From contig CP085710.1 of the NCBI GenBank assembly GCA_023823795.1, forward strand, positions 1,638,001 to 1,702,000: a stretch of 64,000 nt of DNA. Direction: 5' to 3'. Made by a program: the position numbers and the translations under genes. Positions 50,482 to 60,036 of this stretch are shown here, piece by piece; positions within the stretch are counted from its first letter, which is position 1, and each line of letters begins with the position of its first letter. The notes under the pieces were generated by a model. The model saw only the letters and a list, made by a program, of their open reading frames with translations. It did not search any database and was not told where the DNA came from. Source of the stretch: Bacillus sp. F19. GTDB taxonomy: Bacteria > Bacillota > Bacilli > Bacillales > Bacillaceae.

Positions 50482-52038
50482 TTGAGACATACTGTGAAAA
50501 TTGCATCCATGTTCTTTTTATTCTTTTTTATCCTTTTTCTTGCTTCTGTCTATGGCGGGAGCCAGGGACGAGCTGGTACAGATGAAAATCAGCTGTCAGA
50601 GGTTCATTTGCTTGGAATGAATGATTTGCATGGACAGCTCAATACGCATTCCGTGCTTTCAGGCAAAAAAGTCGGTGGTGCAGAGTATCTTTCTGCTCAT
50701 GTAAACAGGCTGAGACAGGAACACGAACACACGATGCTTGTTCATGCAGGTGATATGACAGGCGGAAGTCCCCCTATTTCTTCTCTTTTTCAAGATGAAC
50801 CGACCGTTCAATTTTTAAATCAGCTGCGTGTTGATGTCGGCACTCCCGGAAATCATGAGTTTGACCAGGGAGCAAACGAACTGACACGGCTTGTAGGCGG
50901 CGGATTCCATCCAAAAACAGGTTTCTTCAAAGGCACTCATTCGGATTATATATCAGCAAACGTCATCAATAAAGCAACAGGAAAACCGATGTTTCCCTCA
51001 TATTCCATAAAAGAAATTGACGGGGTCAAAATTGGATTTATAGGAGTCGTCACAACAGAGACCAATCAATTCCTGCTGCCGGAGAATCAAGATCAAATTG
51101 AAATCATTGATGAAGTAACGGCTATCAATCAGACAGTTGAACAGCTTAATAAAAAAGGGATCAAATCCATCGTCGTTCTGGCGCACGTTGCAGCGAAGTC
51201 AGATAATAACGGGAAGAACGCAAGTGAAGCTTTGACCGAGATGGCGCCAATAATAAGTGATGAAGTTGATGTGATCTTCGGAGCGCACAGTCATCATCAT
51301 GCCAACACGGTCGTAGATAACAAGCTTATCGTACAAAGCTACTCGTACGGGAAAGCTCTCTCAGACGTGACATTAACGATAGACCGAAAAAAGAAGGAAA
51401 TTGTTCAAAAAGAGGCTGAGATTGTTTTAACTGATCACAAATCCGTCAAGCCTGATCAATCAGCCCTTCAATTAATTAAGAAATATCAGGATAAGCTTGG
51501 AGAAGAATACAGCACACCCATTGGAAGACTTCCTCAAAATTTATCAAGAAAAAAGAATGATCAAGGTGAATCACCATTAGCTGGCTTCATAGCAAGCGCT
51601 CTGAACGAGGAAATGAACACAGAGATATCCATGGTGCACCATGGCGGAATACGCGAAAGCTTAAAAGAGGGAGATATTACAAAGCAGCAGTTAATTGCAG
51701 CTCTTCCTTTTCACCATTACGCAGTAAAGGTGTCTATGACAGGAAAAGAATTAAAGAACATTCTTGAACAGCAGTGGGCTTTAAAGGAAGAAAATTTGCT
51801 GCAGACAGAAGGAATTACCTTTTCCATCAATCGAAACGCTCCTTCAGGCGAAAGGATAAGTGAGTTAAAGACCGCTCAGGGAGAAATGATTCAGGATAAC
51901 AGTACCTATACTGTCGCAACAAGCAACTACCTTGCTTCAGGCGGTGACGGATTTAAGGGGTTTAAACAAACAGATTTAGTCAAAAAGGGACCTGAACTAT
52001 CAGAACTTCTCTCAAACTATTTGATTGTTAATCAATAA
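50482..52038 (+). CDS. Secreted 5'-nucleotidase / metallophosphoesterase
   Basis: A 518-residue two-domain enzyme with a signal peptide (LRHTVKIASMFFLFFFILFL). The N-terminal metallophosphoesterase domain shows LLGMNDLHGQL, HAGDMTGGSP, GTPGNHEFDQG, VVLAHVAA and GAHSHHHANTV, which supply all dimetal ligands. The C-terminal 5'-nucleotidase domain has MVHHGGIRESL and SNYLASGGDGF. It releases phosphate from nucleotides outside the membrane. The TTG start at 50482 has AAAAGGAGGG; the frame is open to 50428. The Pho box upstream fits phosphate scavenging. Confidence 0.92.
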   Translation: MRHTVKIASMFFLFFFILFLASVYGGSQGRAGTDENQLSEVHLLGMNDLHGQLNTHSVLSGKKVGGAEYLSAHVNRLRQEHEHTMLVHAGDMTGGSPPISSLFQDEPTVQFLNQLRVDVGTPGNHEFDQGANELTRLVGGGFHPKTGFFKGTHSDYISANVINKATGKPMFPSYSIKEIDGVKIGFIGVVTTETNQFLLPENQDQIEIIDEVTAINQTVEQLNKKGIKSIVVLAHVAAKSDNNGKNASEALTEMAPIISDEVDVIFGAHSHHHANTVVDNKLIVQSYSYGKALSDVTLTIDRKKKEIVQKEAEIVLTDHKSVKPDQSALQLIKKYQDKLGEEYSTPIGRLPQNLSRKKNDQGESPLAGFIASALNEEMNTEISMVHHGGIRESLKEGDITKQQLIAALPFHHYAVKVSMTGKELKNILEQQWALKEENLLQTEGITFSINRNAPSGERISELKTAQGEMIQDNSTYTVATSNYLASGGDGFKGFKQTDLVKKGPELSELLSNYLIVNQ

Positions 52039-52054
52039 ATAGATGTTTTACCGG

Positions 52055-52086
52055 AAGCAGCGACATGCTGCTTCTTTTTTTCGACA
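52055..52086 (+). terminator. Terminator after the nucleotidase gene
   Basis: GAAGCAGC / GCTGCTTC stem with loop GACAT and T-run. Confidence 0.85.
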
Positions 52087-52151
52087 AAAAACGTATTGAA
52101 AATGACCATTTGTTTGTCATCTATGATGGAAGCTGTTTCATCTAGATTCCG

Positions 52152-52671
52152 ATGTACCACGAGCACAACATTCATTTTGAAAAAAATTCAAATGATACAG
52201 TGTCAAACCATGATAATATGCCGATTTCAGAAGAAATGGATTCCATCTCATTCAGAAAAATGCTTACTCATGCAAAAGGGCTATTCATAAAAATGACCGT
52301 TTTGAAAAACAAATCAGTTTATGGTTATATCACTAACGTATTCACAGGTTAAATTGTTTTTGATTCACCGATCGATGTATATTTCATTTCAGCATATCAA
52401 ATCACTGATTCCCTATAACAATAATGAAACACCTTATGCACTAGCAGGAGGGGACCTCCCAATTCAACACTCTAATCTCCCGCTCGCAAGAACGTTTGAA
52501 GAACAAGTTAAAAAACTGACAGGCAAGGTTGTCATCTTGACCTTGGGGAAGAGGAAAAAAAGGTAGGGCACCTGAAATCCATCAATCAAAATATAGTCAC
52601 GGTCATCACAGCAATAAGAGAAGAAGTGTACTGCAATACACGCCATATCAAAACTATTCACTTATCATGAA
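52152..52671 (+). pseudogene. Decayed small gene of unknown family
   Basis: The frame from ATG 52152 (MYHEHNIHFEKNSNDTVSNH, SFRKMLTHAKGLFIKMTVLK) stops at 52352, but the same frame continues sensibly beyond the stop (IVFDSPIDVYFISAYQI). A shift then leads to a second stretch (PYALAGGDLPIQHSNLPLAR, TFEEQVKKLTGKVVI) ending at 52671. One stop and at least one frameshift break it. The middle part vaguely recalls small spore proteins of the DUF2642 type; not certain. Confidence 0.5.
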
Positions 52672-52742
52672 GCTTCTCAGAGCATATTTTCCCCCAATTC
52701 GGATGGTTTTGGGGAAAAATTGTGAATGATCCGATACATAAG

Positions 52743-53078
52743 CTAATCCTGTCCATATCCTGCATCTTTATCAGGATGCGTAAATGGGAAGCTCTCGGGC
52801 TTTTTTTTGCTTTCAATCAGCTCACGGTTCTCACTCGAATTCCAGCCGATGTCGTTTGTAGGATGCACCCATTGATCGCCGGACATGATGGCAGGATCGA
52901 CCTCATCACTCCACTGATTCAAGGGGGATTGTTTGGAATCATAAAAACTGTCTCCAATTACGATGCCATGTTCATTTATGAATGGCTTTTGCATGCTGAT
53001 ACCTGTGCCTTTCCACGAAGGGGCGCTTGCCTGATGTGGAAGCGTTTCATCTAATGAATACTCATCTTTTTTGCTCAT
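52743..53078 (-). CDS. DUF3905-like protein
   Basis: A 111-residue hydrophilic protein, MSKKDEYSLDETLPHQASAP, with WKGTGISMQKPFINEHGIVI and DEVDPAIMSGDQWVHPTNDI. The composition (many Asp, Ser, Trp-Thr/Pro-His) and start resemble the DUF3905 proteins of spore formers; the assignment is from memory of the pattern. ATG 53078 follows GGAGGTG; an earlier in-frame ATG has no RBS. Confidence 0.65.
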   Translation of the reverse strand: MSKKDEYSLDETLPHQASAPSWKGTGISMQKPFINEHGIVIGDSFYDSKQSPLNQWSDEVDPAIMSGDQWVHPTNDIGWNSSENRELIESKKKPESFPFTHPDKDAGYGQD

Positions 53079-53173
53079 CCTGTTCACCTCCATTTTTAGT
53101 ATGTTCTTATATACGGACTGATATGAAAGATTAGATCAGAAATTGGTTATCCTATTAAAAAGGAGTGATCAGC

Positions 53174-53311
53174 ATGAATCAGGAATTTCCAGTAGCAATG
53201 CTTCAGGATGAATACTTGGAAAAAGTAAAGAAAATGGAAAATGAGCTGCGCGCTGAAACAGGCGAAGAGATCGTTCTCATTGCTTATCAGCACAAACAAG
53301 AACACAATTGA
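53174..53311 (+). CDS. Small 45-residue protein
   Basis: The ORF encodes MNQEFPVAMLQDEYLEKVKK and MENELRAETGEEIVLIAYQH, ending KQEHN. It has a good RBS (AAAAAGGAGTGATC) and a charged helical composition with normal codon use. Function unknown. Confidence 0.65.
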   Translation: MNQEFPVAMLQDEYLEKVKKMENELRAETGEEIVLIAYQHKQEHN

Positions 53312-53396
53312 CTCGTTTTCCCTCTCATAAGATGAAGAGAATGACTCACACTAAAAACAGTGAGGAATTCTCACACATCTTATGAGGGGGATTTTC

Positions 53397-53573
53397 ATGA
53401 AAAGAAAAACTGCAAGAAATCAAGCGCTTAAAAACAATTTTACTCCGAAAGAAAGCCTGCCTGATACCGAATTCTCAAGCGAGGCTGCATACAGTCAGGA
53501 AAATCCGGCAAAAGGCGCTAACCGAAACAGTAAAAATGGAAGCAAAGGGCGTTCTGGAGGATCCTTCTCATGA
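53397..53573 (+). CDS. Small basic spore-type protein
   Basis: A 58-residue, Asn/Ser/Lys-rich, disordered protein (MKRKTARNQALKNNFTPKES, NPAKGANRNSKNGSKGRSGG). RBS GAGGGGG before ATG 53397. Composition is like minor SASPs but no named family is recognised. Its stop overlaps the next start (ATGA), so the two are co-translated. Confidence 0.65.
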   Translation: MKRKTARNQALKNNFTPKESLPDTEFSSEAAYSQENPAKGANRNSKNGSKGRSGGSFS

Positions 53574-53749
53574 CAAAAAAAACACACAAAAGCGGAGACA
53601 TCGAGCAGCATAAAAAGCCGATGGAACCAAGTCTTCTTGAAGAAGAGTTTGGAACGGAAATGGGCGATTACAATTCAGCCAAATTTATCGATGCTTTTGC
53701 GGAGAAAAAAGCGAAAAAATCTAAAAAAAGCGAAAAGCGAGAGTGTTAA
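53570..53749 (+). CDS. Small 59-residue protein, coupled to the previous gene
   Basis: The protein starts MTKKTHKSGDIEQHKKPMEP, continues SLLEEEFGTEMGDYNSAKFI, and ends in a lysine/serine-rich tail. It overlaps the upstream gene by four bases, and a GGAGGATCC RBS sits before its ATG. The acidic centre and basic tail suggest a small spore or nucleic-acid-associated protein; unknown. Confidence 0.65.
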   Translation: MTKKTHKSGDIEQHKKPMEPSLLEEEFGTEMGDYNSAKFIDAFAEKKAKKSKKSEKREC

Positions 53750-53769
53750 GTCTCTCGCTTTTCGCTTTC
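53730..53769. terminator. Bidirectional terminator
   Basis: AGCGAAAAGCGAGAG / CTCTCGCTTTTCGCT, a 15-bp stem spanning the stop codon of the small gene and facing the radical SAM gene. Confidence 0.8.
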
Positions 53770-53773
53770 CTTT

Positions 53774-55540
53774 TTAACTTACCTTATCTTCAAGCACTCG
53801 CTCAGTAACTGCATACGGTGATGTTATAAGCGTAATTGGATCATAGTGCACAAGCACAATGCTCTCTCCCATGATCAGCTCACCTGTTTTTAAGTAGGTA
53901 TCCAGCTGGAACGGCACTTTATCAAGGACAGTGTGCTTGTATAAATCTTTTTCAGCAAATGCTTTCTTTTCAAACTCTTTACCAAGTAAACCTGGATTAG
54001 AGAGAATGGTTTGATACAGCTTGCTTCTTTCTGTTTTTGACAGCATATCATCCCACCATGGCTTGCGCGGTTTATGCTTTTGAGAAGACAGGTAATCAAA
54101 CTTCATAAAGCCTTCTGCTATAGCTGCCTGCTCTTTATAATGAGAGGACAGGAAGGTGAAAAGGCGTTTAAATAAGTCTTCAAGCTGATGCCCGATGCGG
54201 ACCCAGCCCTGTTCGTCCCAATACGTTCCGAATGCCTGGAAGAAGTCGAACGGTGTATCAAAGACATCTTTAATTAAATATTCAATCGTTGCATCCATAC
54301 GATGGTCGTTCCAATACTTCTCTAATACATCCTCAACCTGCTTAATCTTCACAATGTCCTCAAACGGCAGCACATTGTTTTTCAAAATCTCATATGGAGA
54401 GTGATCCATATAGACGTAGTCATGATCGGAAGCTCGCAGGCGCAAACCAGTTCCCCTCAGCATTTTCAGGAAACCAAGCTGCATTTCTTCAGGACGCATT
54501 TCAAAGACGTCATTAAAGGTCTTGCGGAAAGAAGTATAATCTTCCTCGGGAAGACCTGCAATTAAATCAAGATGCTGGTCAATTTTTCCGCCTTCTTTCA
54601 CCATTGTGACCGTACGTGTCAGCTTGCTGAAATTCTGGCGTCTCATGACAAGATCATTTGTCGCATCATTTGTAGACTGAACGCCGATTTCAAAACGGAA
54701 CAAGCCTTTAGGTGCGTTATCATTTAAAAATTGAATGACCTCAGGACGCATGATGTCCGCGGTAATTTCAAACTGAAACACTGTTCCGGGCAGGTGCTCA
54801 TCAATTAAAAATTGGAACATTTCCATCGCGTAGCTTCTGCTGATATTAAACGTGCGATCCACAAATTTAATCGTTTTAGCTCCGTTTTTCATCAAGTAGC
54901 GGATATCATCTTTTACTTTTTCGCGATCAAAATACCGGACGCCTACTTCGATCGATGAAAGACAGAATTGACAGCTGAACGGACAGCCTCTGCTCGTTTC
55001 AATATAAGTAACGCGCTTTGAGAGGTGAGGAATATCTTCTTTGAAACGGAAAGGAGAAGCCAGTTCTGCAAGATTAATTTTATTTCGCTGCGGATTAATG
55101 AAAATGCTGCCGTTCTCTCTATAGGCAATTCCGCTCACGTTTTTGAAGTTTTTTTCTGCCTGAAGCTCTTGTAGGAACTGTTTAAACGTTTCTTCTCCTT
55201 CACCAATGACGATATGGTCAACCTCTGGAATTTGTTCCATCCATTCTCTTGTATCGTACGTTACTTCCGGGCCGCCAAGAAGAATGATGAGCGATGGATT
55301 TATTTTTTTCATCATTTTAATAATCTTGATTGTTTCTTCTATGTTCCATATATAGCAGCTGAAACCGACGACATCAGGCTGCATGCGGAAAAGATCTGTT
55401 ACGACATTCATCGCAGGATCCTTAATCGTATACTCAGCAAGCGTCACATCGAATTCAGGCTGTGCATGTGCTTTTAAACAGCGGAGGGCAAGACTTGTAT
55501 GGATATATTTTGCATTTAATGTACTCAGTACAACTTTCAT
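53774..55540 (-). CDS. B12-binding-domain radical SAM protein (DUF4080)
   Basis: A 588-residue protein. Its N-terminal cobalamin-binding-like Rossmann domain (KVVLSTLNAKYIHTSLALRC, VVGFSCYIWNIEETIKIIKM, LLGGPEVTYD) lacks a clear DxHxxG His, so cobalamin use is uncertain. The radical SAM domain has CxxxCxxC in SRGCPFSCQFCLSS and the GxIxGxPxE-type LIAGLPEEDY. A C-terminal DUF4080 region follows. Substrate unknown; the family is widespread in Firmicutes as a stand-alone gene. Confidence 0.9.
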   Translation of the reverse strand: MKVVLSTLNAKYIHTSLALRCLKAHAQPEFDVTLAEYTIKDPAMNVVTDLFRMQPDVVGFSCYIWNIEETIKIIKMMKKINPSLIILLGGPEVTYDTREWMEQIPEVDHIVIGEGEETFKQFLQELQAEKNFKNVSGIAYRENGSIFINPQRNKINLAELASPFRFKEDIPHLSKRVTYIETSRGCPFSCQFCLSSIEVGVRYFDREKVKDDIRYLMKNGAKTIKFVDRTFNISRSYAMEMFQFLIDEHLPGTVFQFEITADIMRPEVIQFLNDNAPKGLFRFEIGVQSTNDATNDLVMRRQNFSKLTRTVTMVKEGGKIDQHLDLIAGLPEEDYTSFRKTFNDVFEMRPEEMQLGFLKMLRGTGLRLRASDHDYVYMDHSPYEILKNNVLPFEDIVKIKQVEDVLEKYWNDHRMDATIEYLIKDVFDTPFDFFQAFGTYWDEQGWVRIGHQLEDLFKRLFTFLSSHYKEQAAIAEGFMKFDYLSSQKHKPRKPWWDDMLSKTERSKLYQTILSNPGLLGKEFEKKAFAEKDLYKHTVLDKVPFQLDTYLKTGELIMGESIVLVHYDPITLITSPYAVTERVLEDKVS

Positions 55541-55622
55541 TTAAAACACCACTTCTACCTTAATTTTTGAATCAATCTATTCTATCATATTTTACCCATA
55601 AAAAAAGAAGGTTAAAAACATG

Positions 55623-55663
55623 GAAAAACCATCCCCTGGTACAGGTGATGGTTTGGTTTTTCG
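55623..55663. terminator. Hairpin in the gap after the acyltransferase gene
   Basis: GAAAAACCATC / GATGGTTTGGTTTTTC imperfect stem with T-run. The rest of the 55541-55758 gap shows no gene. Confidence 0.5.
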
Positions 55664-55758
55664 CTGGCTGAGATTTTTTCGGCAGCGATGTCCGGCTTCT
55701 CCTCTTTAAAGGCGGCGCCTTATCTAGTGTCCCTGGGCTGAAGTCGAACTCCGCTTTT

Positions 55759-56778
55759 CTAGCGGTATTGAACCTTCTCTTCTCTGTTCTTAAAGTATTT
55801 CCTCAAGTTTGTTGCTTTCAGCTCAATGATCGGCTGGGTCACAGTTTTGACAAAGTTTGTTGATAAGATAAACGTTAACAGAATCGACAGGAGAATAATC
55901 AGTGTGATGCTCTGATAATCCTTTAGCCACTCGAGAGCTTCGCTATTTCTGAACGATTTGACAATGAAACCGTGCAGCAAATAGACATAGAATGTTCTTG
56001 TTCCCCACTGAGTGAAGAAAAAGTTTCTCTTCGGTATAAGGGACAGGAAGCTAAAAGAAAGAACAAACGTCAAACTGTAAAACCCTAAACGAATGAATGC
56101 ATTTACTGCGCCAACATCACCGAAAGCCGAATATGGCTTAGAGCCAAACAGCCATTCGTAATCAAAGTCGAGAAAGAAATAGGCAATAAACGTAACAAGC
56201 AATAATGCAATAGATGCTAAACGAACCCTTGCGGCTGTTAATTTCCTGAAATGTGACTTATTCAGGTAGAAGCCTGCTAAAAATAGCGGGAAGAACACAA
56301 ATGTTCTTGATACACTTAAATAATTGCTTGCTGAGTCAATATAGCCGATTGCTATGCCGAGACCGATCGCAATCAGCATCGCAAGTCTCTTGTCGAGCTT
56401 TGTATAGGCGAATAAGAACAGATTCCAGAAGAACAAACTCATCAGGAACCACAATGACCAATGAGGATCTAATAGGTCAAGCGCAAGCGTATTTCCCGAT
56501 TCAACTAAGAAGTAATACACTGAATAAATTCCCTGAAAGATCAAATAAGGAATGATCAGTTTTTTAAAGATTTTCTGCACATAGCCCTTTTTGTCATATC
56601 CTTTAGCAAAGAACCCCGAAATTAAGATAAAGGCCGGCATATGAAAAGTATAGACAAATTTATATACATTCAGCATAAATTCATTATCATCGATAAACGA
56701 GCGAATGACATGACCAAACACTACAAGTATGATCAGAATAAACTTCGCATTATCGAAATAGCTCTCACGATTTTTCAT
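55759..56778 (-). CDS. ykrP: Membrane acyltransferase (YkrP-like, fucose 4-O-acetylase group)
   Basis: A 339-residue Acyl_transf_3 protein with about ten TM helices. It begins YFDNAKFILIILVVFGHVIR (the catalytic His of the family) and contains FHMPAFILISGFFAKGYDKK and LDPHWSLWFLMSLFFWNLFL. Such enzymes O-acetylate surface polysaccharides or lipids. The start was placed at MKNRESY (56778) after GGGTGATTGT; the frame is open to 56805. Its position before kinE-ogt agrees with ykrP. Confidence 0.85.
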   Translation of the reverse strand: MKNRESYFDNAKFILIILVVFGHVIRSFIDDNEFMLNVYKFVYTFHMPAFILISGFFAKGYDKKGYVQKIFKKLIIPYLIFQGIYSVYYFLVESGNTLALDLLDPHWSLWFLMSLFFWNLFLFAYTKLDKRLAMLIAIGLGIAIGYIDSASNYLSVSRTFVFFPLFLAGFYLNKSHFRKLTAARVRLASIALLLVTFIAYFFLDFDYEWLFGSKPYSAFGDVGAVNAFIRLGFYSLTFVLSFSFLSLIPKRNFFFTQWGTRTFYVYLLHGFIVKSFRNSEALEWLKDYQSITLIILLSILLTFILSTNFVKTVTQPIIELKATNLRKYFKNREEKVQYR

Positions 56779-57100
56779 ACAATCACCCATTTTCACAGAA
56801 GTCATAAGAGGCTTCCGAGTTTAGTTACCCCCACAAGCTATCTCATTTACCCTTTTACCCATCTAATAAAGAGTTTAAAACAGCCAAAATGGAATATAAG
56901 CCATTTTAATGGGATTGTAAAGAACATGTAAGGATAATGTAAAATGTTAAAATATTTGCATTTTTTGTCTGAATCGTTCTATTTGTGTAGGACCTTAGGA
57001 GTAAAAATGTCACTTAATCGAAAACGATGAAGGACAATTCATTTTTATGTTGAATTTAAGAAGGATGAAATTTTGCCCGGCGGCAAGGAGCGAAAAAAGC

Positions 57101-59287
57101 ATGAGCCAAGTTATTAATAAATGTAAAATTACATCTTTGCAGGAGCAGATCAGGTTGCTGGAAATGGAAAACAAACGCCTTCTGGAAAACAGCCGTCAAC
57201 ATGAAATAGTCTTTGAAAGCGCAATGGAAGCAATTATCATTATTGATGAGACATTCCATTTTATAGATTGCAACAAATCAGCATGTCATCTTTTTCAGCT
57301 GACAAAAAAAGAAATGCAGAAGCGGAAAATGTGTGATTTTTTATCTCTTGTTCCTCATCAGCAGCTCCATAAGCAAGTGGAAGAAATGAAAGATCATGAT
57401 CAGATATCAGATGAACTGATTATCAAGCTCGACAATGGACAAGTGAAATTCATCGAGATTTCCATTCAGAAAAACGCACTCGGAACAAAGCATTTAGCAT
57501 TAATGCGCGATATTTCCTCAAACAAAATGCTTGAGCGGGAACGAACGATTAATGAGCAGCTCTTTAAAGATCTTTTTCACAGGGCTGTAGACGGAATCGT
57601 CATTTTTGATGGCAGCGGCCAGTTTATTGATGCCAACGGATCATTTTGTTCAAACTTTGAAATTGATAAAAGCAAGCTGAGTTCGTTTAAGCTGGATGAT
57701 TTTATTGAATGGGAAAATCAATTTAAACTCGATAAGCTATGGTCGATCCTGAATGAAGGCGGCCGGGCTAAAGGGGAAATGCCTGTTCTCCTTCAGTCGG
57801 GAAGAAAAAAAGTATTTGAATTCACCTCAACATCAAATGTGCTGAGCGGATTCAATATGGCGATTATGAGAGATATTACCGATAAACGGAATATGGAAAT
57901 GAAGCTCTTTAAAAGTGAGGAACGCTTCAGGGAGATATTTGAGAATGCAATCGATGCCATTATCATCTGGAACAATGACGGCAGAATCATCAGTGCCAAT
58001 CAGTCAGCCTGCCGAACTTTTGAATTGTCCATCGGGAATTTAATCAGCAGCAGTATTTACGACTTTATAGACTTAAGAGATCTGAAGTTCAGAACTGCAA
58101 AAAAAGAATATTTGCGAAAAGGCGCCATCCGGGAGGAATTATTGTTTTACATGCCAAACGGCCAATGCAAACAGCTTGAATTCACATCAAAAATGGACGT
58201 AACAGATGGTCATCATTTAACCATTCTGAGGAATGTAAGCGACCGTAAACGCATGGAAAAAGAGCTTCGCGAAAGCGAGCAGAAGTTCAGGAAGATTTTT
58301 AACGGGGCAATGGATGGCATTGTGCTTATTGATGACAGCTACACGATTATCGACGCGAATCCGACGGCAAGTCATATCCTTGAAATTCCGCTTGACCAAA
58401 TTCACAAATATAATCTGCACGAGCTGATTTCTTACGATAAAATAGAAGGGAATTCGATGTATTTTCTCGATGAAACGACAGAAGAAATCCCGTTTAAGCT
58501 TCAAAATAATAAAGAAAAAATCCTGGAGTTTTCATTAAAGCGGAACATTATTGAAAACATGAACCTGGCTATCTTCCGCGATATCACGGAAAAGAAAGAA
58601 CTGGAAGAACGTTTGCGCAAATCAGACACACTGAGTGTAGTCGGCGAGCTCGCAGCGGGCATTGCGCATGAAATCCGCAATCCAATGACTGCTCTTAAGG
58701 GATTTATTCAGCTCCTTGAAGCGAATGTCAAAGAAGATTTCTCAATGTACTTCAATGTCATTACATCTGAACTGAGCAGAATTGAATCTATTATTACTGA
58801 ATTCCTGATTCTGGCCAAGCCCCAGGCGATTTCCTATCAGGAAAAAGATGTGGTCACTATCATGAAGGAAACGATTGAGCTCCTTAATGCACAGGCCATC
58901 CTGGTAAATGTCCAGATTCAATTGAACCATAATGGTTCTGTTCCGCTTGTTTATTGTGAGCCAAACCAGCTAAAACAAGTATTTATTAATATTTTGAAAA
59001 ATGCGATTGAAGTCATGCCAAGCGGAGGCACCATTCAAGTAGATATCATGCTGAAAAATGAAAAAGAACTTAAAATCTCCATTATTGATGAAGGATCCGG
59101 GATTCCTGAAGATAAAATCAAGCGGCTTGGGGAACCATTCTATACTACAAAAGAGAGGGGGACTGGGCTTGGTTTAATGGTCAGCTATAAAATTATTGAA
59201 GAGCACTGCGGCAAAGTGGAGGTTGAAAGCAAAGTTGGAAATGGGACGGCGTTTCACATCACGCTGCCTATCAAACAAAACATGTGA
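57101..59287 (+). CDS. kinE: Multi-PAS sporulation-type histidine kinase (KinE-like)
   Basis: The 728-residue soluble kinase has a short coiled coil (SLQEQIRLLEMENKRLLENS). Four PAS domains start near FESAMEAIIIIDE, FHRAVDGIVIFDG, FENAIDAIIIWNN and FNGAMDGIVLIDD. HisKA (GELAAGIAHEIRNPMTALKG with phospho-His) and HATPase_c (NILKNAIEVMPSGG, DEGSGIPEDKI, GTGLGLMVSYKII) follow. KinE feeds phosphate into Spo0F and the sporulation phosphorelay. The ATG at 57101 has AAGGAGCG; the frame opens at 57047. ogt follows at once, as in B. subtilis. Confidence 0.87.
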   Translation: MSQVINKCKITSLQEQIRLLEMENKRLLENSRQHEIVFESAMEAIIIIDETFHFIDCNKSACHLFQLTKKEMQKRKMCDFLSLVPHQQLHKQVEEMKDHDQISDELIIKLDNGQVKFIEISIQKNALGTKHLALMRDISSNKMLERERTINEQLFKDLFHRAVDGIVIFDGSGQFIDANGSFCSNFEIDKSKLSSFKLDDFIEWENQFKLDKLWSILNEGGRAKGEMPVLLQSGRKKVFEFTSTSNVLSGFNMAIMRDITDKRNMEMKLFKSEERFREIFENAIDAIIIWNNDGRIISANQSACRTFELSIGNLISSSIYDFIDLRDLKFRTAKKEYLRKGAIREELLFYMPNGQCKQLEFTSKMDVTDGHHLTILRNVSDRKRMEKELRESEQKFRKIFNGAMDGIVLIDDSYTIIDANPTASHILEIPLDQIHKYNLHELISYDKIEGNSMYFLDETTEEIPFKLQNNKEKILEFSLKRNIIENMNLAIFRDITEKKELEERLRKSDTLSVVGELAAGIAHEIRNPMTALKGFIQLLEANVKEDFSMYFNVITSELSRIESIITEFLILAKPQAISYQEKDVVTIMKETIELLNAQAILVNVQIQLNHNGSVPLVYCEPNQLKQVFINILKNAIEVMPSGGTIQVDIMLKNEKELKISIIDEGSGIPEDKIKRLGEPFYTTKERGTGLGLMVSYKIIEEHCGKVEVESKVGNGTAFHITLPIKQNM

Positions 59288-59298
59288 AAGGAAGCCTG

Positions 59299-59793
59299 AT
59301 GCACTCATATACAGCAGTTGACACACCTATTGGCAAGGTGATCATTTCTGCAGATGATCATTTCATTACAAGGCTGTTTCTCACAGAGGAACAATTCGAA
59401 GATTATGTGCTGAATCACCCGATGCAGCAAGCAGATGATCATTTTTTATTAAAGGATGCAAAAAAACAATTAACGGACTATTTCGAAGGCATGAGAACAT
59501 CTTTTCAGCTGCCTTTCAAGCAGGCAGGAACAGCTTTTCAAGAACAGGTGTGGTCTGCACTTTCAGAGATTCCTTATGGAGAGTCCCGTACGTACCTCGA
59601 TATCGCAGTCAAAATCGGCAAACCAAAAGCAGTCCGTGCAGTCGGACAGGCAAACAAGAAAAATTCGCTGCCGATTTTCATCCCATGTCACCGCGTGATT
59701 GGCGCTAAAGGAATGCTGACAGGCTATGCAGGCACAAAAACAGATCTAAAGGCAGTCCTTCTTGATCTTGAAAAAATTTCTTACCAAGCGTAA
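59299..59793 (+). CDS. ogt: Methylated-DNA-protein cysteine methyltransferase
   Basis: A 164-residue suicide repair protein that takes O6-alkyl groups from guanine. The acceptor Cys130 lies in IPCHRVIGA, with the DNA-binding helix AVRAVGQANKKNSLP and the arginine finger region before it. An ATG at 59284 overlaps the kinase stop, but 59299 has a better-placed AAAGGAAG. Coupling to kinE is conserved between Bacillus species. Confidence 0.93.
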   Translation: MHSYTAVDTPIGKVIISADDHFITRLFLTEEQFEDYVLNHPMQQADDHFLLKDAKKQLTDYFEGMRTSFQLPFKQAGTAFQEQVWSALSEIPYGESRTYLDIAVKIGKPKAVRAVGQANKKNSLPIFIPCHRVIGAKGMLTGYAGTKTDLKAVLLDLEKISYQA

Positions 59794-59875
59794 TTTGCTT
59801 GTCACATAATTACCCGCGCGACATATTATTTAGTATCGTTAAAAAAGTTGCCTCAGCGCAAAAAGGGTGAGTACG

Positions 59876-59983
59876 ATGGGAATGTGGAAACGTCCGAATA
59901 AACTCGCATTCTATGCTGATTTATTTCTAAAAATGAATGTCATTACAGAGGATCAGAAAAAGACGATTTTGACCAAAAAGTAA
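59876..59983 (+). CDS. Tiny 35-residue ORF
   Basis: The ORF encodes MGMWKRPNKLAFYADLFLKM then NVITEDQKKTILTKK. It has a strong RBS (AAAAGGGTGAG) and ends in a hairpin. Balanced codons and the RBS argue it is translated. No family recognised. Confidence 0.55.
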   Translation: MGMWKRPNKLAFYADLFLKMNVITEDQKKTILTKK

Positions 59984-60020
59984 AGGAGTTAAAGCAATAG
60001 CTTGAGCTCCTTTATTTTAA
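59981..60020 (+). terminator. Terminator-like hairpin
   Basis: TAAAGGAG / CTCCTTTA with T-run after it, starting at the stop codon of the tiny ORF. The left arm contains an RBS-like AAAGGAG. Confidence 0.55.
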
Positions 60021-60036
60021 AAAAAGGGGAGTTTAA

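Noticed and set aside
55663-55758. Third copy of the dispersed intergenic repeat.
   Set aside because: GGCGGCGCC and similar blocks are present but not in the order seen in the other two copies.
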